64,000 bases of DNA. Origin: Atopsyche davidsoni (taxonomy: Eukaryota; Arthropoda; Insecta; Trichoptera; Hydrobiosidae). The notes under the pieces were generated by a model that saw nothing but the letters and a program-made list of their open reading frames with translations, did no database searches and had not been told where the DNA came from. The translations under genes and the position numbers were made by a program. How positions within the stretch are numbered: position 1 is the stretch's first letter; every line of letters starts with the position of its first letter. This document shows, piece after piece, positions 35,401-47,065 of the stretch. The stretch is from positions 12,005,001 through 12,069,000 of the forward strand of contig JAILWY010000007.1 of assembly GCA_022113835.1 (NCBI GenBank). The letters run 5' to 3'.

Positions 35401-37140
35401 AAATATATTCCTGTAAGTTAAAGGACCCGAAATTTGACTCGGATGGTATTCGGGTGCTATAAAATGAATCATATTTTTGTTATTAACGCCAGTCTTTGTT
35501 AGAATAGAATAGAGGATGAAATGAGAAAAATTCTGGCAGTTAAAGGAAAATTAAAATATTTATCGGTATTTATTAAAATATATACTTACAAATTTATACG
35601 CAAATGAATTAAAAATAAAACTTTTTATCAATGAATCTCTATTCTATAAATTTAGTTGAGTTTCTTCCAGCCAAGATAATAGATTTTTTTAATTGAACTC
35701 ATTGCTTATGGCGACATTTTAATAATCAATATATGTTTATATTTCAGTAGCACTTTTTCAACTTGTTAAACAAATGAAAACATAATTTTTGCTACATTTA
35801 ACTGTATTTTTGAGATTTTAGCACAATTTACAATAACATATTCATGTAAGGATTACTATGAATGAAAATATTTATAGTTAAGAAACATTTCTACGCCATA
35901 AACGTTTTAGTGGAAACAAAAAAACCGTTTCGTTTGAACATTTCCTAAAGACAGCGCATGTGATCAAAGTGTACGCCAGAACAGATAAGCCAATTGGCTT
36001 ATGCTTAGACCCCTATCCTGTTTGATCTTGTAAGGTTTTGATTGTGAGTGAAGGAGTAATACTTACAAAGCTCAGTTCAAAGAAAAATCGCACTTAAATA
36101 GTTTTTATTTATTTATACATGAAGATATATATGTATTGTTAGAATTTTTATTTTGAGTGTATCCTTTTTACGTATAAGGAAAGGTATTAAATAAACGCTA
36201 AGAATAAACACTTTGAATCTGAACATACCGTGAAGGCCATTTTTCTCATGGGGCGTGATGATTATATTATAGCATTTATTATCAAGAAATTTCTTTAGAT
36301 AATTAAAACCTCCGCAATAAAAAAGTATGCGTATTATTCTTTCGCAAACAGGTCTGCGTTGTTCATAAACGACGAATTTCAACTACTTGGATCTCGAACG
36401 ATATAAAATCCAACTGCGCCATTTTTACCGGTGGCAATAAACTAAATAAATAAAGAAGTAAAATGTAGGTTCTGTATATTAACCGAATAAAAGAAAATGA
36501 AATATGCTGCGACATGTTTATGCTGAAATTTGGAAAAGTGGTTTCACTTAATTTTCAAAAAGTTTAAACTTTTACGATGTGCTCAATTTACATGAAACGT
36601 GAGTTTTAAGATTCAATTATAAAAGAAACACCACATCAATTTGTTTAGTTAAATATAAATTGATTTAATTTATAAAGAAGTAAAAATTTATTTTAAATTT
36701 TTAAAATAAAAAAACGTTATAAATGAAAGAGTGAAAATAATTATTTGGCTTGTTTTAATAGCATTCATTATAATACTGTAAAAAAATTTCAGCAGCTTGC
36801 TTTGGTTTCAGCTGTTCAGTTAAGCTGGTGTGGATTGTTGAAAATGATACACAATGGCCAAACATAAATTTAAATAAAAAAAAACTTTATAATTAAAAAA
36901 AAGCTTAGAGAAGTCTTGTAGTTGTAGACAAGAAACCGCTGCCTGGTGCAAACTTTCAGGATATTGTTCAGGCTGTTTTTGAGCTCGAGACCTGCTGAAA
37001 ATGAAGCTGTTTAATTTGCTAGCAATATCTTCATTCCAAAATTTGTCAAACTTGCAAGTTCTTGAACTGTATTATTGAAATTGGATGAATTATTTATAAA
37101 TACGAATGTACCAAAAACTTGAGAACGATTACTCATTCTG
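32466..37140. other. AT-rich non-coding stretch
   Basis: No gene. The minus-strand frame at 36,113-36,382 (CERIIRILFYCGGFNYLKKF) is open for 89 codons but has no splice sites or recognisable family. A short (TA)n lies at 35,161-35,176. Confidence 0.4.
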
Positions 37141-37144
37141 TCTT

Positions 37145-37210
37145 ATTGCCTCGTGGTCTAGTTGCTGGTAAAGTTACCAGCGCGGGATTTGAGTCTTAGT
37201 TGGAACAATA
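37145..37210 (+). repeat. tRNA-derived SINE head, copy 2
   Basis: TGCCTCGTGGTCTAGTTGCT has an A-box-like TGGTCTAGT, and GGATTTGAGTC 25 bp on resembles a B box. Together with the copy at 4,711 it indicates a tRNA-derived SINE family. Confidence 0.4.
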
Positions 37211-37649
37211 AATGTTTTATACAATACGTTTCATGAAGCGAATTTCATATAATTGTTTCTTTAATACAATCTTAATAATTTTAAAATTGTAAAACGACTT
37301 AAAACAGAAACTTTTAGCAGTAATTTATAATCAACAATTTTTATTAATATATAAAACTTATCAAATATTTTAACTGAGAATAATTCTTACCGTTTATTTA
37401 GATTAAATAAATTTAAATGACATTTTTTATTTTGACATAATTTAAGATAATTATTACGATTAAGTATGAAACATCATATTATTGCTTTTACAAAGTATTA
37501 TTATTAAAAATGTGTGATGATTTGTTATATTGAATTTTTATTTAACTGTCTTGTTTGTTGGAATCTTAATTGGATTTACAGTTCCTTTTATATATCATCC
37601 GTACTTGTACCTCTTTAATCACCAAAAGGGGTGTCATTTGAAACATCTG

Positions 37650-37800
37650 TATGCGTCTTAACCCTTTAACAAAGCGAGAGACAGTCAGAATGATGTTCAC
37701 AATTAGCCCCATCTTCTAACCCCCCATCCACTTCGGAGACACCTCCAGACGAGTCGCATTAATTATTGTCACAATGCAGTCTGCGAAGGTAGTGAACTCT
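37650..37800. promoter_or_regulatory. Candidate conserved non-coding island
   Basis: ACAATTAGCCCCATCTTC, then GCATTAATTATTGTCACAAT: a TAAT-type homeodomain core flanked by ATTGT/ACAAT Sox-type motifs in a GC-richer block without an open frame. Confidence 0.35.
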
Positions 37801-38694
37801 TGTAGATATACGAAGTGCCGTACAATATGTGCAAAATAGGTAATTTAACTTCATTAGAAAATGCCAGGCTTATTAATGTAGATTTGAGCATAATTCGAAA
37901 AGATAATGTGAGTTTATTTATAATAACATGCATATATATTACACAAAAATAAGTTTACTTTAAATGAAAGATATGTTATTTTATTCAAAAATAATAGAAA
38001 TATATATAAGGAAAATACCAAAATTTTGGCTATTAAAACGAAATATTAACATTGAATACATGACCAATACAAGAAGTTTATTTATATTATTTTAATTTAT
38101 CTTCGGAAATGTATCAAAACGGATAAAATTAAAATGGCTTCTAAATGCTAAGTTCTATTCGAATAACTCCATTTATCGCTGCTATATCCAATTTTTACTG
38201 AGATGTGCGGTTATGGACTTGGAATTTTGTCTACTATCTGTATTTTCCAGTTCGTAAAGCATAAAATATAAACCAATTTTCTTAATATTTATCTCAATCT
38301 CTATGTAAATTATTTTATTTCCAAAAGTTGAATTTATCTGACAAACGTAAATGAAACACCGTGGCGAAATATCTTTATTAATATGCAGAGTACACAAGCA
38401 ATTCACTGTCTATAAATAAAAACAAGTTATTTCTTGTTAAATTTTACTATTGAAAAAATTTATTTCCAAGGACTTAAAATAAAAAAAACTGTAGGAAATT
38501 GCACATAAAACTTTATAGATCACAGATTATATAACGTTGTTCATTTTATTCTTCGATTCCAGAGGGATCTCTGTTCACACAAAATAGACAACCAAAATAG
38601 GTTTCCGCACAATAACCTTTCAAAAAGATCGCATAACGCAAAAAACTCGGGAAGTTTCTCATTCTTAGTTAAGTAAATATTTCTACGAGTGACA

Positions 38695-38785
38695 ACCGAC
38701 CCCTGGGGTCAAGGGGTTGGGGTGCAGAAATTGAGGTGAAAGGTTTCTATTCACACCCCCGGATACTGAAGGTGTTGACTGTGAT
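38695..38785. promoter_or_regulatory. Island with two DR1-like nuclear-receptor motifs
   Basis: GGGTCA-A-GGGGTT at 38,706-38,718 and AGGTGA-A-AGGTTT at 38,734-38,746 each resemble a direct repeat of the AGGTCA half-site with 1-bp spacing, as bound by RXR/HNF4-type receptors. Two within 41 bp is the notable point. Confidence 0.3.
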
Positions 38786-39399
38786 GAAATAGAGCATTCA
38801 ATATCAAACGGATATTCAGGCTTTAAGAAGGTATTTTTGTTACATAATTTTGACTGTTAATATTACTGTATTACAAAATAATTATTTATGTGGCTTTTTT
38901 ATATTTTTTTCAACTGATTTTATTTGTACAAGTAGAAAAAAATACTCAATTTAAGATTTTTTCTGTATTTTTTACTTTTAACTGTTTAATCTGTCGAATG
39001 TTTATTTTCAATAATAAAACATCATTTAGAAATGATTAGATACTTTTTTAGAAACATGATGTTGATATATATTTAAATTTTTATTTTCTTTTTGTATGTA
39101 TGAAATATTTTATTATTATATTTTATTAGCTCCGAGCTAAAAATATATTTGTAAAAACAACAATGATTATAAATATTTTTATAAAAAAAAAATTTGAAGC
39201 TTCTGGATTGTAAGCGAAACAATTCATTTTAAAAATAAATAAATACCTAATATATATTTTTTATTGTACTTGAATTTAAACAATTACTTTATATTTAATA
39301 TTATCAATTTATTTATTCCATAAAATTTAATGAAGATAAGTTTGACTAATTAAGTAGTTTCCTTCATGAAATATTACAGTCTTTTCAAATAAACGAAGG

Positions 39400-39565
39400 G
39401 TCCTTTCAGCATTAATATTTCCTGAAGTATTCGCATTAATCTACCTAATTTTGCTCCTTTTAAACCTTCTGATCTTTCGATTGGGATAATTCTGGACCTT
39501 GGGGTAAGTTTTCAGCCCAATGGTAATCAGTATCCACCGGCCCTTCAAATTTTAATAACCCTGTG
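39400..39565. promoter_or_regulatory. Candidate conserved non-coding island
   Basis: CAGCATTAATATTTCC, CGCATTAATCTACC, GGGATAATTCTGGACC and CCAATGGTAATCAG occur within 150 bp, a density of TAAT/TAATCC-type homeodomain cores unlike the flanks. No open frame. Confidence 0.3.
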
Positions 39566-40029
39566 ACCTGTATAATATAAGTTAAACCTTTATAGGTACG
39601 TGAAACGTGTTTGACAATAAGCATGTAAATATATATACAATTAAAAAAAAAGAATTAAAAACAAATAAATCTCGCAATCTTCTTATTATTTAAAAATATA
39701 AAGTTTATTGGATGCTTTATATAGATATGCTTTTATAAGAGATTATTTTTAGTGATGTTAAGGTCGTAACTCCAAAACGAAATTATATTTTATCCAGCTT
39801 TGAAAATATCAAAGTTTCTCTAAAAGCATTTTTTTATAAAATAACACTAAATATATGCGTTATTTATTTATCTAAATAAATAATAAGTAATTTAATATAA
39901 AATCAAAACATCTAGTTATTTCAAACAAGTGCGGTTTTTAAACTAGTAAAAATAAAACTTAAAATATGTATAAATCTTGAAATTTGATTTTTTTTTCCAT
40001 TAAATAAATAGTCAATATTAACTACCTCA

Positions 40030-40160
40030 AAGATAGAACCTCTTGCAGCCGCAAAGCCTTCAGGCCTTGTGCTTGCCCCGACATGGTAATGAGGTTATTT
40101 CACCCCCCGCCCCGCAAAGCCTCTAGCAAAGACATTTTGGCCATTTTCAGCTGACTTGGA
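40030..40160. other. GC-rich block, unclassified
   Basis: GCAGCCGCAAAGCCTTCAGG and CCGCCCCGCAAAGCCTC share GCAAAGCCT, a short internal duplication. No coding potential seen. Confidence 0.3.
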
Positions 40161-40729
40161 GGTGGTTTTAATACCTGTCATCTTATGTGTTTCAAAGTAA
40201 GCTTTTATCGCAGGATATTACATCACCCAGCTTCTAAGAAAAGATTTTAATTAATTTATAAACGCTAGAAAAATTTGTTTGTTAGATATAATTCTGTAGC
40301 ATTTGGAAAACTATTACTTTTGCTACTACTATTAGAAATTATTCTCACTCTGACTGCTAGATTAAAGACTTCCCTTAAGTACGCGAGCTTTTTTGTATTT
40401 GCTTACACTTTGCCAGTAGTAGGACTGCATTCATCACTTTTTCTGTAAGTCAACAAGTTGAGTGTTTTCCAAGAAAAATGGACCTTCATCAATCAGCAAG
40501 TGATCTAGATCAGGGAACATTGCTACGGTTACGGACGACTGCTGGATAAAAAGTACATTACATACTCTCTTAAAAACATGAGACTGATAAAAAAGTAGCT
40601 GTGAAAAAATAATTGAAATATAATGAAAATTTGAAAATTCGACATTTTGTAATTTTAAGAGATTTTAAGTGGGAGTTTGTTTGAATCGAGGGAAAAATGT
40701 GCAAATAATAAAAAAAAAACCTAAACTTT

Positions 40730-41345
40730 CAAGAGCCTTTATCATAATTTTGTATATCCACCCCCTGATTCTGCGCGCAGGTTGTGGGGCTTACAATAAG
40801 TGGCGTAGGTGGTAGCGTACGCGAAATTCCCCTTTACGTTATGGAATTTGGTGATGGGAAAATGTGTTTAAAAAGTTCTTTGGGTAAATAACTTATTTTT
40901 ACTGAAGTATTGAATGTTCGACGTCAGGTTTATCATAGCCAACATAAAATGGTAATAAAAAAATTGCGTCTTTACAAACACGTTTCAGATTATATTTGTA
41001 GAACTCCAGCTCTGTTATTAAACGCATCTTTAGTACACATCAAATAATGATTCACATTTGTGACAATGAGGCACATGGCAGTGTGTAGAGTTTCACAAAG
41101 AGCGTGACACCCAGGGGGATATATGAGAGTACCGGGTATCGTATTTGTACTGCAAGGAACACAGGGGCTCTTTGAACTTGTGCGCTTTGAGTCGTAGAGC
41201 AAAAACGACCAGGGCTTTTATTTTTCGTTCCTTAATAATTGAAAAAAATAAAAAACACTGTCGAGAAGCCACTGTAAGTTCACTTACTAGACGGATGTGC
41301 CATCGTGACGTCATTGCAATTTTGATCGTTTACCTAAAACGTAAG
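40730..41345. promoter_or_regulatory. Two GC-richer islands, one with CRE palindrome
   Basis: 40,740-40,860 contains CTGCGCGCAGGTTGTGGGGC. 41,085-41,345 contains CATCGTGACGTCATTGCAAT with a perfect TGACGTCA (41,306-41,313) overlapping a C/EBP-like ATTGCAAT, plus CCTTAATAATTG. Overlapping frames on both strands there have no recognisable product. Confidence 0.3.
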
Positions 41346-41399
41346 AAACCTGAAGCTTTGCCCTTAAAAAATATGCACTGTATTTGTTCAATGCCAGAC

Positions 41400-42935
41400 A
41401 GAAAGTAATCAAAAGATTTTATATTTATTAAGCTTTAATATTATGTAAATTTATAGCCTGTCACTTTCAGTTGTATTAAAGTTTGATATAAAGCTCATTT
41501 TCAATATGTAATGGATTGCTGGCGTCTAGCCTTTATTATTTAATACATAGTTCATACCGTAACAGAATGCATTTTTACAATAGAGTATGATGGTAAATGG
41601 CGTCATTATATCGGCTTGAATGTATATTAAAAATAGCTTCTTATTCATATATGTATAATTTTTTTTTAAAATGGATCACATTTTTCTTGGAAAAAATCAC
41701 AGCTTTAATCATTTGATATTTTAAGGCGATTTTTTAGTGGTCGATACAAAGTTGAAAAAATAATTAAGAGTGGGATTTTGAAGTCTTTATATGAGAAGAA
41801 AGTGAAACTCTGTGTAATATTTTAGATATATTCAGATAATGAGCAAACTGTGAAACCCAAGATGGTATATGTGAAATTAGGAGACACGAGCCTGTATCGT
41901 AATTAAACAATCTTAAATTCAGGGACATCCCCCGAAGGAGCCGAAAATTAAGCTGAAAAGTCAGAGCGTGCTCTAGAAAGTTTTGTTTTGTGAAAAGTTT
42001 CAAAAGTGATGTAATTTACGAGCAGCTGAAGCTTTGCCAATATCAGATAAATATCATGAAGTTCGATGTTATTGATATAAAATATCTCAAAACTTAACTT
42101 TTATAAAGATCAAATGGTTATTGACTGATTAACTGTTAACTAAAACATTTATAAATGTGTTGGTTCATTTATTTTTCGTCTGAGTAGTTATTTAAAATAT
42201 TCATACATTTAAAAACAATTTTTTTTCATGATTTGTTTAAATATCTGAAAAAGGGTTTTTTAATAGCATATTTATGATTTTGAGAATCCTCAAAATTTTA
42301 TTTTAGTGACAATAGTTTTGAATCAAGCAAAAATATAAAATAACTTATTAGATCCTATATAATAGGGAGGTTTTTATGTTTCGCAGCCCTGAAGTCGTAC
42401 GGTGCGTGACAAGGGTGGGCGGGGGTGCGCTTTTATGTATTCCTCTTTCGCTATATTAAAAATAGAATATAACAACCAGCCACTCAGATCTGACTGACGT
42501 TATGAGAAAAAAAAGTTATGTCAAGAATCTCAACATACTCATTTAAATACCCTCACCAGTCACTTCATTGTTTGAAGAGGTTTGACTGAGTAGAAGCATC
42601 AAAAGCAAAACTTAATAAGACTTCCAGGATATTGGAATTTTTCATTATTAATAATTTTAATATAGTACTATGATTATGTCCTTGTACTTAGAAAATCAAT
42701 TTATTGTTCGGTTATAAGGTTGTGGTGGTTAAAAAAAATAAGCTCTGGCCACAATAGTCAAGAGAAGTAGAAGAAAACTATAGAAAATATTTCGTGGAAA
42801 CCATAATACCAGTAGATTATTAGGATTATTCTTAGAGATTAAAAGTAATTTGGTTGTTAAATTGATTTTTTGTAATTTAATTTTTAGTAACCATTTTATA
42901 TTTCTAACAGCTGAAAAAAACTCAATACATTTCAT
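41400..42935. other. AT-rich non-coding stretch
   Basis: No gene. A short G-rich patch (GGGTGGGCGGGGGTGCGC) is at 42,413. The 96-codon minus frame at 42,729-43,019 overlaps recursive splice site 2 and is not coding. Confidence 0.4.
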
Positions 42936-42939
42936 GTTA

Positions 42940-43026
42940 TTGATTATTTTTTGTTTTTTTTGTTTCAGGTAAGCTGATTTTCTATCTACACGACGATATT
43001 TACGATATTGACGATACATTACGGTA
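42940..43026 (+). promoter_or_regulatory. Recursive splice site 2 with 55-nt recursive-splice exon
   Basis: A pyrimidine tract of more than 20 nt (TTTTTTGTTTTTTTTGTTTCAG) ends at 42,968 and runs directly into GTAAGCTGATTTTC. A second donor, ATTACG|GTACGTAA, lies 55 nt downstream at 43,024. The first eight bases after the AG and the whole downstream donor context match site 1, 25.3 kb to the left. This fits stepwise removal of one giant + strand intron. The alternative is a conventional 55-nt micro-exon; reading from its first base, two frames are stopped by TGA (GTAAGCTGA, later GACGA contexts permitting) and coding use is unclear. Confidence 0.6.
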
Positions 43027-43429
43027 CGTAATAATAATAAAGTTATATTAATTTCAAAAAACTTTCGATTATATTTGAGATTGAAATTACTTTTGAGATT
43101 AATTATTTTCCCTCAAATGTTGTTATGGAGTTATTTTGTTGGCTGATTTAAATTCGAATTTTGACAAAGATTTAATAGTTTTTCTAGTATACAGTACGTT
43201 TATAAATAAATGAATATTTATTTAATATTGATCATAATATTTTGATGGTGTGATGGTTGTCTCGTCAAGACTAACAAATCAGTGAATGAACAAAACCTAC
43301 ACGAAGAAGTACACGGACTATCCCAAAATAACACACCGGGTACTGTTGAATAACTCACATTTGCATATACAAACATAAATTTGCTTGTATTTAATCTTTA
43401 AATTGCCCTCTTTAAAGGGAGGATTTATT

Positions 43430-43690
43430 TTATTAACTTGTGTGTGTGCATGGGGTCGTCGCTCTCGTTAGGATTGTTTGCTCCACCCCCTCCCTATCCC
43501 GCAGTTAAAAATATCTCAGGTTGCCAAGGGGTCCTCCTAATTTGTCGCAGTATAATTTCGCATGAAATATCTATGCTTCTGAAATGAAAGGGTGTCGTTG
43601 GACCTTGAAAAACCTACACTAAACCCCATGAGATATTACTCGATTTCGCTCGCTTCAAAACCATCTTGCGGTCCGTCAGTGAGCTTCAAT
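43430..43690. promoter_or_regulatory. Candidate regulatory island downstream of recursive splice site 2
   Basis: CTCCACCCCCTCCCTATCCC, TTGCCAAGGGGTCCTCC and TTTCGCATGAAATATCTATG (POU-like) occur in a GC-richer block with no open frame. Confidence 0.25.
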
Positions 43691-44930
43691 AAATTTTTGC
43701 ATTTTTTTTTAATTTCTGTAAAATGTAAACTATCTTTATAATTTAAGAAAAAAAAAATATTTTACGATTTTTCATTTAGGGAAAGCTTCTCACTACTTTG
43801 ATCCTGTGGCAGATAATATAATCAATATTTTAAATCTTAGCTCTGATTAATCTCAGAGCTATTTGGTTATTATATTATCACATATTTAACCAGTCTATCG
43901 TGGATAATTAAAAGTACACGTTTTTTATATTTTTTTCATTTAGAGCATGGATTTTAATTATCTGAATTTCGCGGTGGCTTTTTTTTCTGTATGTTGCTAA
44001 ATCTGGTGTGCTTTTAATCAAAAAGTTCAGATATAGAAAACCTGTATTTATGATTGTATCAAAGGAAGTTTGTGTTCTGTTAACAAGTTAGTGAATTATT
44101 TTATTTCTTTCGAAAATGAACAGTAATAATACAACGATTATCAACTGGATCCAAAGTAATGAAACAATAAACACTTAATGCTTTCGAATAATTAAATTTC
44201 AGCTAAATAGTCCTTAGAGAAGAAACTACATTTTGAAGTGGAGAAATAAGCTCATAAATACATTTATCAATGTCTAGATCGACTTAAGATTTCGTTAAAT
44301 AAATATACCAGAACTCAATTATGCGAGAAATCTCTGTCATAGTCACTGATAATAAACAATACCTAACTTTTGAAACTCCCGTTTGACATACTTTTTGTGT
44401 TAATAAAATCTAAATATATGACTTAACTGCTTAAGAGGGTTTGCTTTGGTTTATTATATTTATTTGTGGCCAAGTTTGTTTGTTATAAGTTTATGAGCTG
44501 TTAATTTTATTTGCTTGATTTATTTCACCTACATTTTACATGAAAACATTATTTGTCTTCTTTATTCACGTTATAAACATTCAGTCTAGTGTTTTATTTA
44601 AATGTTCAAGAGATATATACTCTAGCACCTTCATGTTTTCTTGTGAAACTTAAAATGTGGTTATTTTATTTCGTAAGTAAGCATATTTTTTGTCTAATGT
44701 ATTTTTTAAATTGAATTTAATGTAAGCACCCTAATTAATAAAAATCAGTTTATCTGAAGTCAACTTTCAATAGATCCATAATTTATTTAATGTAGAAATC
44801 ATCCCATGACAAATTTTTGGCAAATATGGTTTTACATGAAATTAGACTTTTATTTATTACAAATCTTAAAAAAAAATGTAATGTTGTCCCGATCTTTTTT
44901 ATTCGGTTGATATTTTCGTATCGATCTACT
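43691..44930. other. AT-rich non-coding stretch
   Basis: A small hairpin, TAGCTCTGA/TCAGAGCTA, is at about 43,838. Nothing else recognised. Confidence 0.45.
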
Positions 44931-44934
44931 CGAG

Positions 44935-45045
44935 TCGTGACCACACATCGAGTCTCGGTGGGAATAGATTTGATCGAATCCACTTGGCAGCCGCCTGGAA
45001 AATTGAAAATTGAAAAGCTTCAAGGAGACCGTGGCTTCGTTCAGG
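44935..45045 (+). CDS. Possible isolated exon, unrecognised product
   Basis: A 111-bp GC-richer segment lies between a moderate acceptor (tract then CTACTCGAG) and a strong donor, CAGG|GTATGT. One frame is open throughout and encodes about 36 residues including GIDLIESTWQPPGKLKIEKL and GDRGFVQ. I do not recognise a domain. It lies on the same strand as the two recursive splice sites and could be an alternative exon of that inferred gene. The opposite strand is also open here, so this could equally be non-coding conserved DNA. Confidence 0.22.
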
Positions 45046-46735
45046 GTATGTTTTATTTCAAGTACATTTTTAACCATCGATTTAGATGCAGCCTGTAGAG
45101 AAATATTTACTTTTACAAACGGTACCGAGTGCTTCGAGTGGTCAATTATTTGAATGAAAGTTTTTTTAAATTTTATATCCAACTGGTTTTTATTTCTTTG
45201 AAATATTCTTTAAGGAGTATTTAAATAATAAAAATATTCAAATAATAGTGTTTTAAGTCTCTACGAATACTTATTGCATATTTATATAATAAATGCCTGA
45301 ACAATGAGATTCATTTAAATTTTGACATGCTCTGATATGAAAAAACGTTGACCTCCGAAAATTGGTAAAATGTATAAAAAATTTTATGTGTACTTGCATT
45401 TAAAATATTGGTGTGCTGGAAAAGCAATTGGATTCAATAAAAAAGTTGGATTTATAGTCTTCGAATGTTTTGCGATGATTCTTGCCATAAGAGAGCTCTA
45501 GAAGTTGTCGTCCTTGTGCGGCAGAAAAGGACAATCGCGATTATCCTGTCATCTGCAGCTCGGAGCTTGTTTAGCAAGTGAAACCGGAAGCTTGAAAATG
45601 CCTGCGAAATCTTTTCAGGAAATTATTTCAATAATGGTTTTGTTGTTTGTTATGGCTGAAACCAACTTTTTAAGCTCGTTTTAGATAAAAAATAAATTAT
45701 ATTATGTATACACACAAATGAGTATACGTAGAGTTTAAAACTTCATTATTTTATATTGAGTGTAATTGGGGGTGATTTTTGGGGTTATTTCGTTTTTGCT
45801 ATGGTAGATTTTTAATAAAGACATTAAATTTATTCAGGACCATATATTAGAAGAGTTCTAAAATTTCATTAAAAAATATTTAGGGTAATTCGAAAAGTTT
45901 GGAAAATCAGAAATCCATGTGGTATCCAAAACCAACCGCACATCCCTTAGTTATTTTGTTATTCATTGAAACAATGTTCTGAAATTACATTACAAATATA
46001 CCTTCCTGAAATTATCCACATCAGTTCACGATTTAAAACTAAATACCCGGTACTTCATCTGATATGGACTATTGAGCATTAATATCCTCGTACTCGATTG
46101 TATTAACATACAAATAACTTCAAAAACTATTAAATAAATACTCAATCCAATATTAAAACAATAATTTTTTTTTTTAAATCTCTGAAGATTTTAGATGGCA
46201 AAAAACACTAAGCAGCTTAGTTCCCAAGAAATTAATAAATACATAAATGACAAAACATCTCTAAGTAACGAATATTGTTTAAAACTACGGTGGCTAAGTT
46301 TTGTGACATTAATAATTTTGTTATTTAAGAAAAAGCTTATAACTCTGTAAGTCTCAATTGTTTAAAACTTATAACTTAACAGCATAAATAAAAACAATTC
46401 ATAGAGATTATTACAGGGTTCTGTTAAGTTTTAACGAATATGAAGCAAAATATTTATAGCGTTATGAAACGATCACTTATTAAGGCGATCTGCTGTTGTA
46501 CTTTTACGTTAGATTTGTTTAAAATTGTGTGTGAACGATGAGTAGTTGTGTTGTATATTTTTATATTTAGATTTTAAAGAGCATTCTTATACATTACTCA
46601 AATTTTAAACTGTGTTAGGAAACAGTATTCATAAATCTTTCATACGTGTATTTACACCCGTAGGCTTACTTATAATCTGTAATGACAGCTTAATATAAAA
46701 AAATGCATTTCAGTTCCATATAACCTTTAAATGGC
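45046..46735. other. AT-rich non-coding stretch
   Basis: A GC-richer patch at 45,480-45,610 (GTGCGGCAGAAAAGGAC, AATCGCGATT) has no frame. The rest is empty. Confidence 0.45.
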
Positions 46736-47065
46736 AAAAGTGCTCGCAGTTTGTAATCTCTCGCCATCTGGCTTATCATATATTTTCCTCAGCTATATTC
46801 TGATGTACTTTTAATTAATATCGATTATGCTCTATTATCTACTAACCATACGGCTATTGTCTCGAATCATATATAATACGCGGCGTACGTCCATACAGGT
46901 GATTCAATGATCATTAACACTCAAGCCCTCACCTGAGTGCATGCCAGGGCAATATATTAAATTGTAATGAGATGTTCCTGATTGGCTGATGCCTGCTTGT
47001 GTTAACACTCCAACCAGAGGATGTTCTCCGCCATCGAGGCTTTTGGTCCACATGAATTATGACGA
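46736..47065. promoter_or_regulatory. Candidate conserved non-coding island (about 330 bp)
   Basis: Dense motifs: TTTTAATTAATATCGATTAT, ACAGGTGATTCAATGATCAT, CTCACCTGAGTGCATGCC, CCTGATTGGCTGATGCC and CTCCGCCATCGAGGC. Two CAGGTG E-boxes face each other 30 bp apart, with homeodomain and ATCGAT cores nearby. No open frame. The best enhancer-like block in the window by eye. Confidence 0.35.

Noticed and set aside
36113..36382. 89-codon minus frame with cysteines (RPVCERIIRILFYCGG)
   Set aside because: Looked receptor-like at first, but it is short, single-exon, without flanking splice sites or family match.
44850..45182. 110-codon minus-strand frame
   Set aside because: Runs across AT-rich DNA on both sides of the GC-richer core with no splice sites. 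The + strand reading has better splice sites.
46920..46940. Minus-strand CACTCAG|GTGAGG as a splice site
   Set aside because: No pyrimidine tract on the minus strand; better read as part of a facing E-box pair.
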